The notes: generated by a model from the letters alone, not told the origin. A stretch of 34,444 bases of DNA from VMCP01 sp964408945 (GCA_964408945.1 CAYPBJ010000022.1:1-34444); one strand, 5' to 3'; positions 1 to 8,575 are shown, counted from the first letter of the stretch. Program-made: numbers and translations.

Positions 1-1
1 T

Positions 2-1438
2 TCAACCGCTTCCATTTCTGGAAACGTAACCACTGAACAATACATACCTGCTAAACGTGCTTTCCGTTTTATAAGTCCCACGGTAACAACAACTACCTCT
101 ATTTTCGCCAATTGGCAAGAATCAGGTAGTTCTTCATCGGGTTTTGGGGTTCATATCACGGGTTCTACCACAGGCGCTAATGGGTTTGATCAAACACTAA
201 CGGGTAATGCCTCTTTATATACTTTTAACAACTCCACTCAAACTTGGAGCGCAATTTCAAATACCAATTCAAATACATTATCTGCTGGAACTCCTTACAG
301 ATTGATGATGCGTGGTGATAGAACGGTTAGTTTAGCGACCAACACTCCCACCCCAACCAATACAGTTATTCGTGCTACTGGAACGTTGTTTACAGGTTCA
401 AAAGTGGTTTCTGATTTTAATTCCACAAACGGTAATACCAATTTTGTAGGTAATCCCTATCAAGCTCCTGTTGACATGGGGTCAGTATTGAATAATTCAA
501 CGAATCTTTCTAAAACCACACTCTATATTTGGGATCCAAGATTGTCTACCCGAGGCGGATATACCACGGTTGATATCAGCAACAATACCTCTACTGGTGG
601 ATCTGCTGCTCGTAAGTTTTTACAACCGGGACAAGGATGTTTTGTAGTGAGCAGCGGCGGAAGCGCATCGTTGACTTTCACTGAAAGCAGCAAAGCAACT
701 ACATTGACCAGTACTTGGAGAGCTACTCCGCCTATGGGAATGTACGATGTTCTGTTGTACCAAACTGATTCGCTCAACTCAAAAGCAATGCCCGCTGACG
801 GGGTATTGATTTATTTCGATACGCTGTACTCAAACGATGTAAAAGACGAAGATGCCACTAAATTCAAGAACTTGGATGAAAATATGGGCATCGCCAATCA
901 AGGCAAATTACTATCAATTGAGAAACGCAACATCCCTCAAAATGGAGATAGCATACATCTGAATATTACGCAATATCGCGATTCAAAATACACTTTTGTT
1001 GTAAGTCACACCGGCGATTGGAATGTAGAAGGTTACATTCTTGATAAGTACCTCAATTCATTGACTCCATTAACGAACAACGGCAAGACTGAGTATTCCT
1101 TCTCTATCACAGCCGGAACAGAGACTGCCAATGCAGACCGTTTTAGCTTGGTATTTTTGAATTCGAGCAGCTGCTTTGACCTGTCACGCGGTAATTGCCA
1201 AATAAGTCCTAACCCACTTGCTTCTGGTGCAGAAGTTCAATTGAGTTTGTTGGGTGTAAATAATGCAGATGTGAAATATGAACTGTATTCAGTAACCGGC
1301 AGTTTGATTTTCAATGGCACACAAAAAGCCACCGATGGAAAAATAAACGTTCAAATGCCCGAACTACCCGCTGGAGTTTACACTTTGAGAGCCACCGCTA
1401 ACGGCAAGCAATTCACTCAAATTCTACAGATTAAATAA
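2..1438 (+). CDS. T9SS type A sorting-domain surface protein, 5' truncated
   Basis: The reading frame is open from the first bases of the window, so the true start lies outside; only the last 478 or so residues are present. The visible part is rich in Ser, Thr, Asn and Gly, as in secreted Bacteroidota surface proteins, and near the window edge has the segment EQYIPAKRAFRFISP, which I recall from large Bacteroidota surface proteins. The last ~85 residues form a type A sorting domain: an ISPNP motif, then a beta-strand pattern ending in LPAGVYTLRATANGKQF and a short basic tail. Such domains direct export across the outer membrane by the type IX system. The stop (TAA) lies 4 bases from the end of convergent xseB, with no obvious hairpin between. 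The specific function of the passenger is not recognisable. Confidence 0.85.
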   Translation, partial: STASISGNVTTEQYIPAKRAFRFISPTVTTTTSIFANWQESGSSSSGFGVHITGSTTGANGFDQTLTGNASLYTFNNSTQTWSAISNTNSNTLSAGTPYRLMMRGDRTVSLATNTPTPTNTVIRATGTLFTGSKVVSDFNSTNGNTNFVGNPYQAPVDMGSVLNNSTNLSKTTLYIWDPRLSTRGGYTTVDISNNTSTGGSAARKFLQPGQGCFVVSSGGSASLTFTESSKATTLTSTWRATPPMGMYDVLLYQTDSLNSKAMPADGVLIYFDTLYSNDVKDEDATKFKNLDENMGIANQGKLLSIEKRNIPQNGDSIHLNITQYRDSKYTFVVSHTGDWNVEGYILDKYLNSLTPLTNNGKTEYSFSITAGTETANADRFSLVFLNSSSCFDLSRGNCQISPNPLASGAEVQLSLLGVNNADVKYELYSVTGSLIFNGTQKATDGKINVQMPELPAGVYTLRATANGKQFTQILQIK

Positions 1439-1442
1439 GTAT

Positions 1443-1637
1443 TTAATCTTCGGGATGTTCCAGGTTTTTCAAAATTTGATCTACGTCTTGTTCGGTTTGG
1501 AATAACTTGGCTTTGCAAACCTCTATGAGTTCGCTGGCACGCTTGACTTTCTGAGAAATCTCGTCTATTCCAATTTCGCCCGCTTCAATTTCTGAAACAA
1601 TCTCTTGAAGTTCGTTGTATGCGTCTTGATAAGTCAT
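1443..1637 (-). CDS. xseB: Exodeoxyribonuclease VII small subunit
   Basis: This 64-residue protein has the usual size and form of XseB: one helical hairpin starting MTYQDAYNELQEIVSEIEAGEI, with the family pattern of a heptad-rich first helix, a short acidic turn (EAGEIGIDE) and a second basic helix. XseB subunits coat the long helical arm of XseA in the cytoplasmic exonuclease VII complex, which degrades single-stranded DNA to oligonucleotides in repair. The gene follows xseA with one base between the TAA stop and the ATG (TAATATG), so the two are almost certainly translationally coupled. Confidence 0.93.
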   Translation of the reverse strand: MTYQDAYNELQEIVSEIEAGEIGIDEISQKVKRASELIEVCKAKLFQTEQDVDQILKNLEHPED

Positions 1638-1638
1638 A

Positions 1639-2955
1639 TTAATCGTTTGTAATGTTTGTAATTGTTGATGTAATTTTTCCCTCGGCCAACCAAGTGGTGA
1701 TCTCCTCTCCTGGTCTTATTTCCGCCACTGATTTTAGGGGTTTCCCGTTGTGTAAGGTCAACGAATATCCTCGTTCTAAGAGTCTTTTAGGGTCTAAAAG
1801 CTGCAGGTTCTTTTGAAGCCAATCCAACTTCTGGTTCTCCTGTGCCTTTTGTCGATTCCAAGCATTTTTGAGGTTGTTTTTTATGTTTTCGAGGGATGTT
1901 TTTTCTTGGGACATTCGACGGGGGATGTTTTTCTGAATCGATTCTACCCATCGGTTCAACCGGGTGTATTGCTGATTGAGGTTCATTCGTGTGTTAGCTC
2001 TTAATAATCCGGCTGAGTTAGAAAGTGCGAGTTTTTGATCGTCTAATAGTCCCAAAGAAGCGTCCACCATATTATGAGAAAGTCCATCAATTTCGCGTTC
2101 AAACCACTCCATCTTTTTGAGCAGAAAATCAGCGAGATCCGTAGGAGTAATGCCCGAATAATGACTGACCATTTCCACCACGGTGAGATTGGTAGAGTGT
2201 CCAATTCCAGAAAGCACCGGAATAGGGAATTCTGCCACTTTCTTGGAAATCTTTATATGATTGTAGCAAGTAAGTCCAACATCGCCTCCACCTCCCCGAA
2301 TGATGGCTACCGCATCAAACTGGTTGAGTTGCCTTTCAATTTGCTGCAAGGCCAATTCAATGCTTTCCACCGCCCTATCACCTTGCATGGTGGCGGGAAA
2401 TACCTTGATTTTAAAATAATATTGGTGTGTGTTTCGGGTGAGTACGTTGTAAAAATCGGAGTATCCTTGACTGCTTTCAATGCTAATTACCGCCAACCGA
2501 TTGGGCACCAACGGAAGTGCTTTTTGCTTATTCAGGTTGAAAAGCTGCTGTTCTTTGAGCCATTGAATGTTCTGCAATTTTTCTTTTTCCAACTCACCCA
2601 ACACAAAAGAAGAGTCAATATCCAAAATTTGAAGGCTGAGTCCATACATTTCATGGAAAGTAATTCTAACTCTAATTAATGCGGTGATTCCTTCTCTTAG
2701 AGGTTCTTTTATTTTGCTTCGGAAGTCTTGGTCTATTCGTTCAAAATCGCTCTTCCAAAGTGTTGCCCGCATTTCAGCAACTAACTTTCCGCTTACTTTT
2801 TCAACCAACTCAGGGTAAGCATGTCCAGAGTGTTTTTGGATGCCCAATTTGTTGATTTCGGCCTTGACCCAAAAATCGGACTTAAATACGTCTTGCACCA
2901 CCGACTTGATTCGGGTGGTGACTTCAGAAAGTGTGAAGAACTTGGGACTAGACAC
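1639..2955 (-). CDS. xseA: Exodeoxyribonuclease VII large subunit
   Basis: The 438-residue length fits XseA. An N-terminal OB-fold, which binds DNA (about residues 1-105, starting KFFTLSEVTTRIKSVV), is followed by the catalytic domain. There the sequence shows the RGGGG run, the PVLSGIGHSTN segment (family usual: PVISxVGHExD) and SGITPTDLADFLL (usual: RAxTPTxAAE). A long helical arm occupies residues ~280-400. The Glu of the usual GHE signature is Ser here, which may be a lineage variant. The start is a GTG at 2953-2955; no ATG close by fits better. It is divergent from the helicase gene with only 27 bases between the two start codons, and each gene has its own TAnnTTTG box there. It forms an operon with xseB. 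Confidence 0.93.
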   Translation of the reverse strand: MSSPKFFTLSEVTTRIKSVVQDVFKSDFWVKAEINKLGIQKHSGHAYPELVEKVSGKLVAEMRATLWKSDFERIDQDFRSKIKEPLREGITALIRVRITFHEMYGLSLQILDIDSSFVLGELEKEKLQNIQWLKEQQLFNLNKQKALPLVPNRLAVISIESSQGYSDFYNVLTRNTHQYYFKIKVFPATMQGDRAVESIELALQQIERQLNQFDAVAIIRGGGGDVGLTCYNHIKISKKVAEFPIPVLSGIGHSTNLTVVEMVSHYSGITPTDLADFLLKKMEWFEREIDGLSHNMVDASLGLLDDQKLALSNSAGLLRANTRMNLNQQYTRLNRWVESIQKNIPRRMSQEKTSLENIKNNLKNAWNRQKAQENQKLDWLQKNLQLLDPKRLLERGYSLTLHNGKPLKSVAEIRPGEEITTWLAEGKITSTITNITND

Positions 2956-2959
2956 AGTG

Positions 2960-2978
2960 CAAACTTAACTTAAATTTG
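2960..2978. promoter_or_regulatory. Divergent pair of -7 promoter boxes (xseA and helicase)
   Basis: On the plus strand TAAATTTG (2971-2978) matches the Bacteroidota -7 consensus TAnnTTTG. On the minus strand TAAGTTTG (2967 down to 2960) matches it as well. Each box is followed by exactly four bases and then a GTG start codon. The two boxes are three bases apart and point away from each other. I see no convincing -33 TTG at the usual 17-23 base spacing on either strand, so this is a box match, not a complete promoter. Confidence 0.5.
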
Positions 2979-2982
2979 CTTT

Positions 2983-4827
2983 GTGGAATCCATCTCGGTG
3001 GCAGATATTGCTCTTGATATTGTTGAAAATACGCGGAGAAACGTGTTTTTAACGGGGGAAGCGGGCACGGGCAAAACTACGTTTTTGCGAAATTTTCTAA
3101 AAAACACCGAAAAAAAGTGCGTCGTTGTGGCTCCCACGGGCGTTGCGGCTATCAATGCCGGAGGTAGCACCATTCATTCCATGTTTGGATTGCCGACCCG
3201 AATGTTTCTACCCACCGTTGAGACTGTTGACCCCAATGTGTCTCAGAGTATTCCCATGCTTCAGAGCCATTTCCACTACCCTCGTCCCAAATTGGATATT
3301 TTCAAAAATCTAGACCTACTGATTATTGATGAAATCAGTATGGTTCGATGTGATTTGTTTGATGCCATTGATGAGTCCCTCAGATTCAGCCGCAGAAGCA
3401 ACCAGGCCTTCGGTGGTGTTCAAATCTTGATGATTGGAGACCTTTTTCAACTACCGCCAGTGGTTCGTCCTTTTGAAAAAGAATTATTAGACGTTTATTA
3501 CAAGTCAGAATTCTTTTTTGATTCACGCGTCTATGATGAACTGGGTGTTCTCCAATTAAAACTGAATAAAGTCTACAGGCAATCTGATAAATCTTTTGTG
3601 GGACTTTTGAACAACATCAGAAATGCAACTCTCGAGCAAGGTGACTTTGAAACCTTACAAGAACGATATCAACCAGATTTTGAACCCGATGAGGATGGAT
3701 TTGTAACACTTTGTTCACACAATGCAACCGCAGATACCATCAATAAAACCAAACTTGAAAATTTACAAGCCGAAGAATACCGTTTTAACGCTGACATCAG
3801 GGGAGATTTTTTTGAAAGTCAATATCCTATTGACCCCTTACTTAAAGTGAAGGTAGGCGCTCAAGTTATGTTCGTGAAGAACGATGTTTCAGGAGACAAG
3901 CGATATTACAACGGTAAAATTGGCATAGTAACCGAGGTTCAAGACGACAAAATCTTTGTAGAAGACCCTATAAAAGGCACATTGATTGAAGTAGTCCGTG
4001 AAACGTGGCAAAACCTTAAATACCAATACGATGCCGTTAAAGATTCAGTATCGCAGGAGGAAGTGGGCACTTTTAAACAGTTTCCCTTGAAATTGGCTTG
4101 GGCCATTACCATACACAAGAGTCAGGGTTTAACTTTAGAAAAAGTCATCATCGACGCGGAGCGGTCATTTGCACCCGGACAAGTATATGTGGCCTTAAGT
4201 CGAGCTGTAAATCTGTATAACTTGTATTTAAAATCAGGGATAACCGGGCGCAATATTTTCTTAGACCCTCGAATTGTAGAATATTCTCAAAACAATGCAC
4301 CGGTAGATGAACTTCCCGATATCCTCGAAAAAGAAAAACGCATTCATGGAAAAGAGAAATTGCTGAACCGCTTCGAATTTGAAGTCCTTCGAGACAAAAC
4401 AGCGGGTTGGTATTCAAAATTAGCTCGCCGAAACGAGGGAAAAGTACCTACAGACATTTCGAATTACTATGAGAATTGTTTGCGAAAATCGCACGAATTG
4501 GAGTTGATCATGATGAAATTCAGGCGCCAATTGCAAGATATTTTCAGGGAACACGAAGACAACGAAGAGGCCTTACATGCAGAGATATTGAACCGAGGAG
4601 AGAAGGCCATCGGTTACAGTCTTCAACAACTATCTCAACACATGTTGATTCCTGGAATAAAGCTCTTGGAGGCATATAAGTCCAAATCAAAAACCAAAAA
4701 ATGGCAAACGGCCTTGCAAGAATTGATTGATTTACAATTGGGCAAACACGATCAACTCAAAAACATTCATTACATCAACATCCCTCTTCACCCAGAGAAG
4801 GTAAGTCCTCCAATCATACAGCCGTGA
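2983..4827 (+). CDS. Pif1-like superfamily 1B helicase with C-terminal HTH-like region
   Basis: This 614-residue protein is a cytoplasmic ATP-dependent DNA helicase of the Pif1/RecD2 type. Motif I (Walker A) is GEAGTGKTTF near residue 25; motif Ia is APTGVAAINAGG; motif II is IIDEISMVR; motif III is GDLFQLPPV; motif V/VI is WAITIHKSQGLTLEKV followed by VYVALSRA, all in canonical order. After about residue 440 comes a basic helical tail, with a region at ~540-600 (ALHAEILNRGEKAIGYSLQQ) resembling the helix-turn-helix end seen on Bacteroidota members of this family. The start is GTG at 2983; a second in-frame GTG at 2998 is possible, and the next ATG would remove the Walker motif. Its stop overlaps the next gene's start by four bases (GTGA), so the two are likely cotranscribed. 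Confidence 0.9.
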   Translation: MESISVADIALDIVENTRRNVFLTGEAGTGKTTFLRNFLKNTEKKCVVVAPTGVAAINAGGSTIHSMFGLPTRMFLPTVETVDPNVSQSIPMLQSHFHYPRPKLDIFKNLDLLIIDEISMVRCDLFDAIDESLRFSRRSNQAFGGVQILMIGDLFQLPPVVRPFEKELLDVYYKSEFFFDSRVYDELGVLQLKLNKVYRQSDKSFVGLLNNIRNATLEQGDFETLQERYQPDFEPDEDGFVTLCSHNATADTINKTKLENLQAEEYRFNADIRGDFFESQYPIDPLLKVKVGAQVMFVKNDVSGDKRYYNGKIGIVTEVQDDKIFVEDPIKGTLIEVVRETWQNLKYQYDAVKDSVSQEEVGTFKQFPLKLAWAITIHKSQGLTLEKVIIDAERSFAPGQVYVALSRAVNLYNLYLKSGITGRNIFLDPRIVEYSQNNAPVDELPDILEKEKRIHGKEKLLNRFEFEVLRDKTAGWYSKLARRNEGKVPTDISNYYENCLRKSHELELIMMKFRRQLQDIFREHEDNEEALHAEILNRGEKAIGYSLQQLSQHMLIPGIKLLEAYKSKSKTKKWQTALQELIDLQLGKHDQLKNIHYINIPLHPEKVSPPIIQP

Positions 4828-5684
4828 ATTTAATAAAAATCATCCTTTCATTTTCATTTGCCACCCTTTCAAACATGGGTTTGGCTCAGAAATTAGACTT
4901 CAAACAAGCGCAAATGATCCTGTTGAATAAATCGCTCGAAGAAACCTCGGGATTGTGTTTGACAAAGGATGGTTTATGGAGCATCAACGATAGTCACAAT
5001 CCTTCTGAAATTCACTTGCTTACCCAACAAGGACTTGACAGTCAAACTAGTAAGGCCTTCCCCATTTCAGAGAAGAACATTGATTGGGAAGCCATAGAAA
5101 CTGACGGACAGCATCTTTTTATTGGGGATTTTGGCAATAACGCTGGTGCGCGCAAAGACTTGAGAATCATTGAGCTTGAATTTGATAGCACATTGAAAAA
5201 ATTTGAGGTGAGCCATATTTTCAATTTCAAATATGAAGATCAAACTAATTTTGAAAAACGCAAACTTCACAACTTTGATTGTGAGGCTTTTCGCATTACA
5301 GATTCGAGTTTTCAACTTTTCACTAAAAACTGGGCCAATTTGCGCTGTAATATTTATGAGTTTCCACGAACTCAATCTAAAGACAGCGTTCAAGTTGCGC
5401 ATAAAATCGGCTCTTTCAACCCGAGGTTTTTAATCACCGATGCTAGCTTTTTAAATGGTCGGTTGTTTTTCTGCGGATATTCACCCTCAGGAAATCAATT
5501 CATTGCCCAATTGAACGATAAAACCTTCAAAAACTTTAAGCGCACCAAACTACCCTATAAACCGGCACAATTTGAGGCCATTCAAGCAACACCTGATGGA
5601 GTCTTCTTATCAACTGAAAGTCGCAAATCAATGCCAGCAACGATGGTATTTTGTACATGGACTATGGTACCTGGTCTCCGGTAG
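4824..5684 (+). CDS. Secreted protein of unknown function, probable frameshift near 3' end
   Basis: The 286-residue product starts with a GTG inside the helicase stop (GTGA overlap) and has a Sec signal peptide (NLIKIILSFSFATLSNMGLAQ). The rest has repeated short motifs such as SGLCLTKDGLWSINDS, DWEAIETDGQHLFIGDFGNN and NFDCEAFRITDSSFQLFTKNW, which suggest a beta-propeller of the type called esterase-like or SdiA-regulated; I do not recognise a precise function. From residue ~270 the annotated frame reads SMPATMVFCTWTMVPGLR and stops, which is unlike protein. One base added near 5628-5632 restores NASNDGILYMDYGTWSPV, which reads as a natural continuation. The 3' end runs into heptamer repeats, so the true stop is uncertain: the shifted frame stops at 5789-5791. 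Confidence 0.7.
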   Translation: MNLIKIILSFSFATLSNMGLAQKLDFKQAQMILLNKSLEETSGLCLTKDGLWSINDSHNPSEIHLLTQQGLDSQTSKAFPISEKNIDWEAIETDGQHLFIGDFGNNAGARKDLRIIELEFDSTLKKFEVSHIFNFKYEDQTNFEKRKLHNFDCEAFRITDSSFQLFTKNWANLRCNIYEFPRTQSKDSVQVAHKIGSFNPRFLITDASFLNGRLFFCGYSPSGNQFIAQLNDKTFKNFKRTKLPYKPAQFEAIQATPDGVFLSTESRKSMPATMVFCTWTMVPGLR

Positions 5685-5795
5685 TTGGTACATGGTACAT
5701 GGTCAAGGGTCGAGGGTCGAGGGTCCATAGTCGGTGGGTTCTCTACCCTCTACCCTCTACCTGGTACCAAGTACTATGTCCTACAATTTAAACCC
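5651..5795. repeat. Heptamer-repeat element with imperfect inverted arms
   Basis: From 5651 the sequence can be cut into seven-base units in one continuous phase: TTGTACA, TGGACTA, TGGTACC, TGGTCTC, CGGTAGT, then TGGTACA twice, TGGTCAA, GGGTCGA twice, GGGTCCA, TAGTCGG, TGGGTTC, TCTACCC twice, TCTACCT, GGTACCA. The left GGTCGAG units (5701-5721) and the right CTCTACC units (5741-5761) are imperfect reverse complements, so the element could fold into a long hairpin. It lies between the convergent 3' ends of the secreted-protein gene and the AAA ATPase gene and overlaps the end of the first. Confidence 0.75.
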
Positions 5796-5895
5796 NNNNN
5801 NNNNNNNNNNNNNNNNNNNNNNNNNNNNNNNNNNNNNNNNNNNNNNNNNNNNNNNNNNNNNNNNNNNNNNNNNNNNNNNNNNNNNNNNNNNNNNN
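5796..5895. other. Assembly gap (100 N) between identical 55-base flanks
   Basis: Exactly 100 N mark a scaffold join of unknown length. The 55 bases before the gap (5741-5795) and the 55 bases after it (5896-5950) are identical. The left flank also repeats the last codons and stop of the AAA ATPase gene that lies to the right. The simplest reading is that two contigs share an assembly overlap and the gap is not real. Confidence 0.9.
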
Positions 5896-5950
5896 CTCTA
5901 CCCTCTACCCTCTACCTGGTACCAAGTACTATGTCCTACAATTTAAACCC
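5896..5950. repeat. Second copy of the 55-base gap flank
   Basis: This copy is identical over all 55 bases to 5741-5795: three CTCTACC-type heptamers, then TGGTACCAAGTACTATGTCC, then ACAATTTAAACCC. Its right end holds the final codons and TAG stop of the minus-strand AAA ATPase gene. It is probably the same genomic sequence as the left copy, represented twice. Confidence 0.8.
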
Positions 5951-8566
5951 AATCCCGCCCGAAGCGTAATTTGGCTTGATATCAGTGGTAAATTCGGCAA
6001 CATCTTCGAAAGTTAGGGTTTCTACGTCGTTGTCTTTTCTGTCAGAGGCATCTATACTTGCCAACCTCAAGTGCTGATTTCGGATGGATTCTTCTATGAC
6101 TCTGCGCACCGCTCGACCATTACCGAAGTATTTATCGCGGGTTTTGTACATAAAGTCAATATACTTCATCAAATGATCAGCTGCTTTGGGTTCAGGAGTG
6201 ATATTTTGGTCTTTTAATTGATTCATAGCAATCACGTATAAGTCTTCGGCGGTGAAGTCATCGAAGTGGAAAATACGATCGAAACGAGATTTTAAACCGG
6301 GATTACTTTCCATGAAACGTTCCATATTTTGAGAATATCCTGCAGCAATTACAATAAATTCACCGCGCTGGTCTTCCATTCTTTTGAGGATGGTTTCAAC
6401 CGCTTCACGACCATAATCACTTGACCCACCGTCGGTTAGGCTATATGCCTCATCAATAAACAATACGCCACCCATCGATTTATTGATCATATCCGTGGTT
6501 TTAATGGCTGTTTGTCCAACGTAGCCACCAACTAAACTTTGACGATCGCATTCAACGAGATGTCCGCGCTCTAGAATGCCCAATGCTTTGAAAATTTGAG
6601 CCAAAATACGAGCAACGGTTGTTTTACCCGTACCAGGATTTCCAGTGAAAACTGAATGTAAAGAGAATGTCTTACGCACATCTTTACCCAGACTCTTGTA
6701 AAATCTCACCAATTTTACGAGTTCTTCAATTTCCTGCTTCACCACCCCTAAGCCAATCATGCCTTTCAATTTATTGAGGCTTTCTTTTAAAAGCTCTTCA
6801 TCAATTGGAATGTCTGGTAAAATGCGTTGTTTTTGTGCGAAAATCTTTTCAAAATCGGCCTTTTCTAAAGTAGAAAGTGTTTGATTATCAAGGTCTTCAG
6901 GGTGCTCAGTTTTCATGATTCTAAGTCCCAAATTGATTTTGGCCTCATCAAGCATAGAATTCACTAAACGGGCATTACCAAAGAATCGATCTCTATCTCT
7001 GTAGCTATCTACTAAAAATTTGCTGAGTGCTTGTTTGGCTGATTCCGAAAAATTAACACCTCTTTTTTGAGATGCAAATTCAGCAATTTGAACCAACTCC
7101 TGCGGCGTATAATCTGGAAATTCATATTGCACTACAAATCGGCTTTTCAATCCAGGATTGCTTTGCAAAAACACTTCCATCTCAGACGGATAGCCTGCCA
7201 CAATTATAGCAATATCATCTGCATCCGAAAGTTCTTTAAGTAACACTTCAATGGCTTCTTTTCCAAAATCTTTGCTATCATCATCGGCACGAGCCAAACT
7301 GTATGCCTCGTCGATAAACAAAATACCGTCTTTGGCTTTTTTGATGGCTTCCTTCGTTTTGGGAGATGTTTGTCCGATATACTCGGCAACCAAATCGCCT
7401 CTATCCACCTCGTGAACGTGTCCTTTTTTGAGGAGTCCCAGTTCTTTATAAATCTGCCCTAGAAGTCGAGCTACAGTGGTTTTACCGGTACCTGGGTTTC
7501 CCTTGAAAACAGCGTGAAGATTTATACGGTCTGTTTCTTCAAATCCTTTTTCTTTTCTGAGGGACACAAACCTCAGATAGTCTGAGTATTCGCGTATTTT
7601 TTGTTTGATAGGTGTAAGTCCAATAAGTCCATCAAGCTCTTTCATTACCATTTCGAAGCTTTCTTTGGGATCCTTTAGGGGTTCAGTTAATTCTCTACCT
7701 TCGAGAGCTTGCAAAGACTGAAACTCTTGATAGAAAGCATGTTGAGGAAATGGACTAAAATCTGATTCATCAGCTTCCACAAAATCGTCGCCAATTTCAA
7801 ATGGGATATGTGCCATCATTTCGCTCATGAAAATGATTTCGATAAAATACTTCCCACGTCCCCAAGAACCTAAAGTATCACTGCCGTATCCAACAGAAAT
7901 GTTTATGTTATCTTGATCAGGTTCAATGAAGAATATCTTATTCACTCTGCCTTTCAAGTATCCAGAGTTGGTTCTGAAATTAACAATGAGTTCAATGGGA
8001 AGCTGAGAATGCCTGCGGGTTAAATTTTCTGCACTGATTTCAGCCCAGATATATTTCGTATGAAAAGCATTAAAGATTTTGTAGAATTTTTTCTCAGTAG
8101 CACTGAATTGATCAGAGCTGCCTTCAAAAAGTTTAACAGTTTCTAGTTTAAAATAGGGATTCCTGCCGGGTTTGACTACCCCAATATTTTCAACATAAAA
8201 AGATTTTGAGGCAATTTTATCTTCGCCAACATAAGCTTCCCACCGGTAGATTCCGGCCTTCCAGTAGGTACCTGGCATTTTAACTCCCCAACCCTCTCTG
8301 ATGTAGGAAACATTCTCTTCTTTAGGAATGAATCTGTCACACGGGATGTTGCAAATTTCACTGTTCTTCTCATCAAAGCACTTGAGGTGCATTTTAAAGG
8401 TCCAATCTTCTTCGTCGTATTTCTTATTAAAAATACTGACCTCGCAGTATACAAAAGTTAATTCGTCTTGTTCAAAAACGCTTCTATATTTTTTGGTATT
8501 ATCAGCCAACCATTCAGTAGAACTGTAGGTTTTTATTTCTCTTAATTTATAGTAAGATGTGTTCAT
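5936..8566 (-). CDS. Tandem CbbX/SpoVK-type AAA+ ATPase with novel N-terminal domain
   Basis: This 876-residue cytoplasmic protein (no signal peptide or membrane segment) carries two complete AAA+ modules of the CbxX/CfqX family. The first has Walker A GNPGTGKTTVARLLGQIYKE near residue 355 and Walker B GILFIDEAYSLA near 413; the second has GNPGTGKTTVARILAQIFKA near 642 and GVLFIDEAYSLT near 699. Each is followed by NPGLKSRF, holding the arginine finger, and by a FGNxRxVxxxxxEa sensor-2 helix. Residues 1-~300 are beta-rich with many aromatic residues (GVKMPGTYWKAGIYRWEAYV, GSWGRGKYFIEI) and match no domain I can name. CbbX-type ATPases remodel protein partners; the target here is unknown. The stop lies in the repeat after the N gap. 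It follows the barrel-protein gene by 9 bases, so the two are likely an operon. Confidence 0.87.
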   Translation of the reverse strand: MNTSYYKLREIKTYSSTEWLADNTKKYRSVFEQDELTFVYCEVSIFNKKYDEEDWTFKMHLKCFDEKNSEICNIPCDRFIPKEENVSYIREGWGVKMPGTYWKAGIYRWEAYVGEDKIASKSFYVENIGVVKPGRNPYFKLETVKLFEGSSDQFSATEKKFYKIFNAFHTKYIWAEISAENLTRRHSQLPIELIVNFRTNSGYLKGRVNKIFFIEPDQDNINISVGYGSDTLGSWGRGKYFIEIIFMSEMMAHIPFEIGDDFVEADESDFSPFPQHAFYQEFQSLQALEGRELTEPLKDPKESFEMVMKELDGLIGLTPIKQKIREYSDYLRFVSLRKEKGFEETDRINLHAVFKGNPGTGKTTVARLLGQIYKELGLLKKGHVHEVDRGDLVAEYIGQTSPKTKEAIKKAKDGILFIDEAYSLARADDDSKDFGKEAIEVLLKELSDADDIAIIVAGYPSEMEVFLQSNPGLKSRFVVQYEFPDYTPQELVQIAEFASQKRGVNFSESAKQALSKFLVDSYRDRDRFFGNARLVNSMLDEAKINLGLRIMKTEHPEDLDNQTLSTLEKADFEKIFAQKQRILPDIPIDEELLKESLNKLKGMIGLGVVKQEIEELVKLVRFYKSLGKDVRKTFSLHSVFTGNPGTGKTTVARILAQIFKALGILERGHLVECDRQSLVGGYVGQTAIKTTDMINKSMGGVLFIDEAYSLTDGGSSDYGREAVETILKRMEDQRGEFIVIAAGYSQNMERFMESNPGLKSRFDRIFHFDDFTAEDLYVIAMNQLKDQNITPEPKAADHLMKYIDFMYKTRDKYFGNGRAVRRVIEESIRNQHLRLASIDASDRKDNDVETLTFEDVAEFTTDIKPNYASGGIGFKL

Positions 8567-8575
8567 TTATATCTT

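Noticed and set aside
2074..2679. 201-residue open frame on the plus strand inside xseA
   Set aside because: It is antisense to well-conserved xseA, has no recognisable domain and an atypical composition; it is a shadow of the real gene.
5624..5640. Programmed ribosomal frameshift in the secreted-protein gene
   Set aside because: No slippery heptamer such as XXXYYYZ or downstream structure specific to the site is seen; a missing base is simpler.
5741..5950. 55-base direct repeats considered as ends of an inserted mobile element
   Set aside because: They abut a 100-N scaffold join exactly and duplicate the end of a neighbouring gene; an assembly overlap is simpler. No transposase is present.
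5936..8566. AAA ATPase considered as a CbbX Rubisco activase or an EccA type VII secretion ATPase
   Set aside because: No Rubisco or ESX genes are nearby, the protein has two AAA modules, and it lacks the N-terminal TPR region of EccA.
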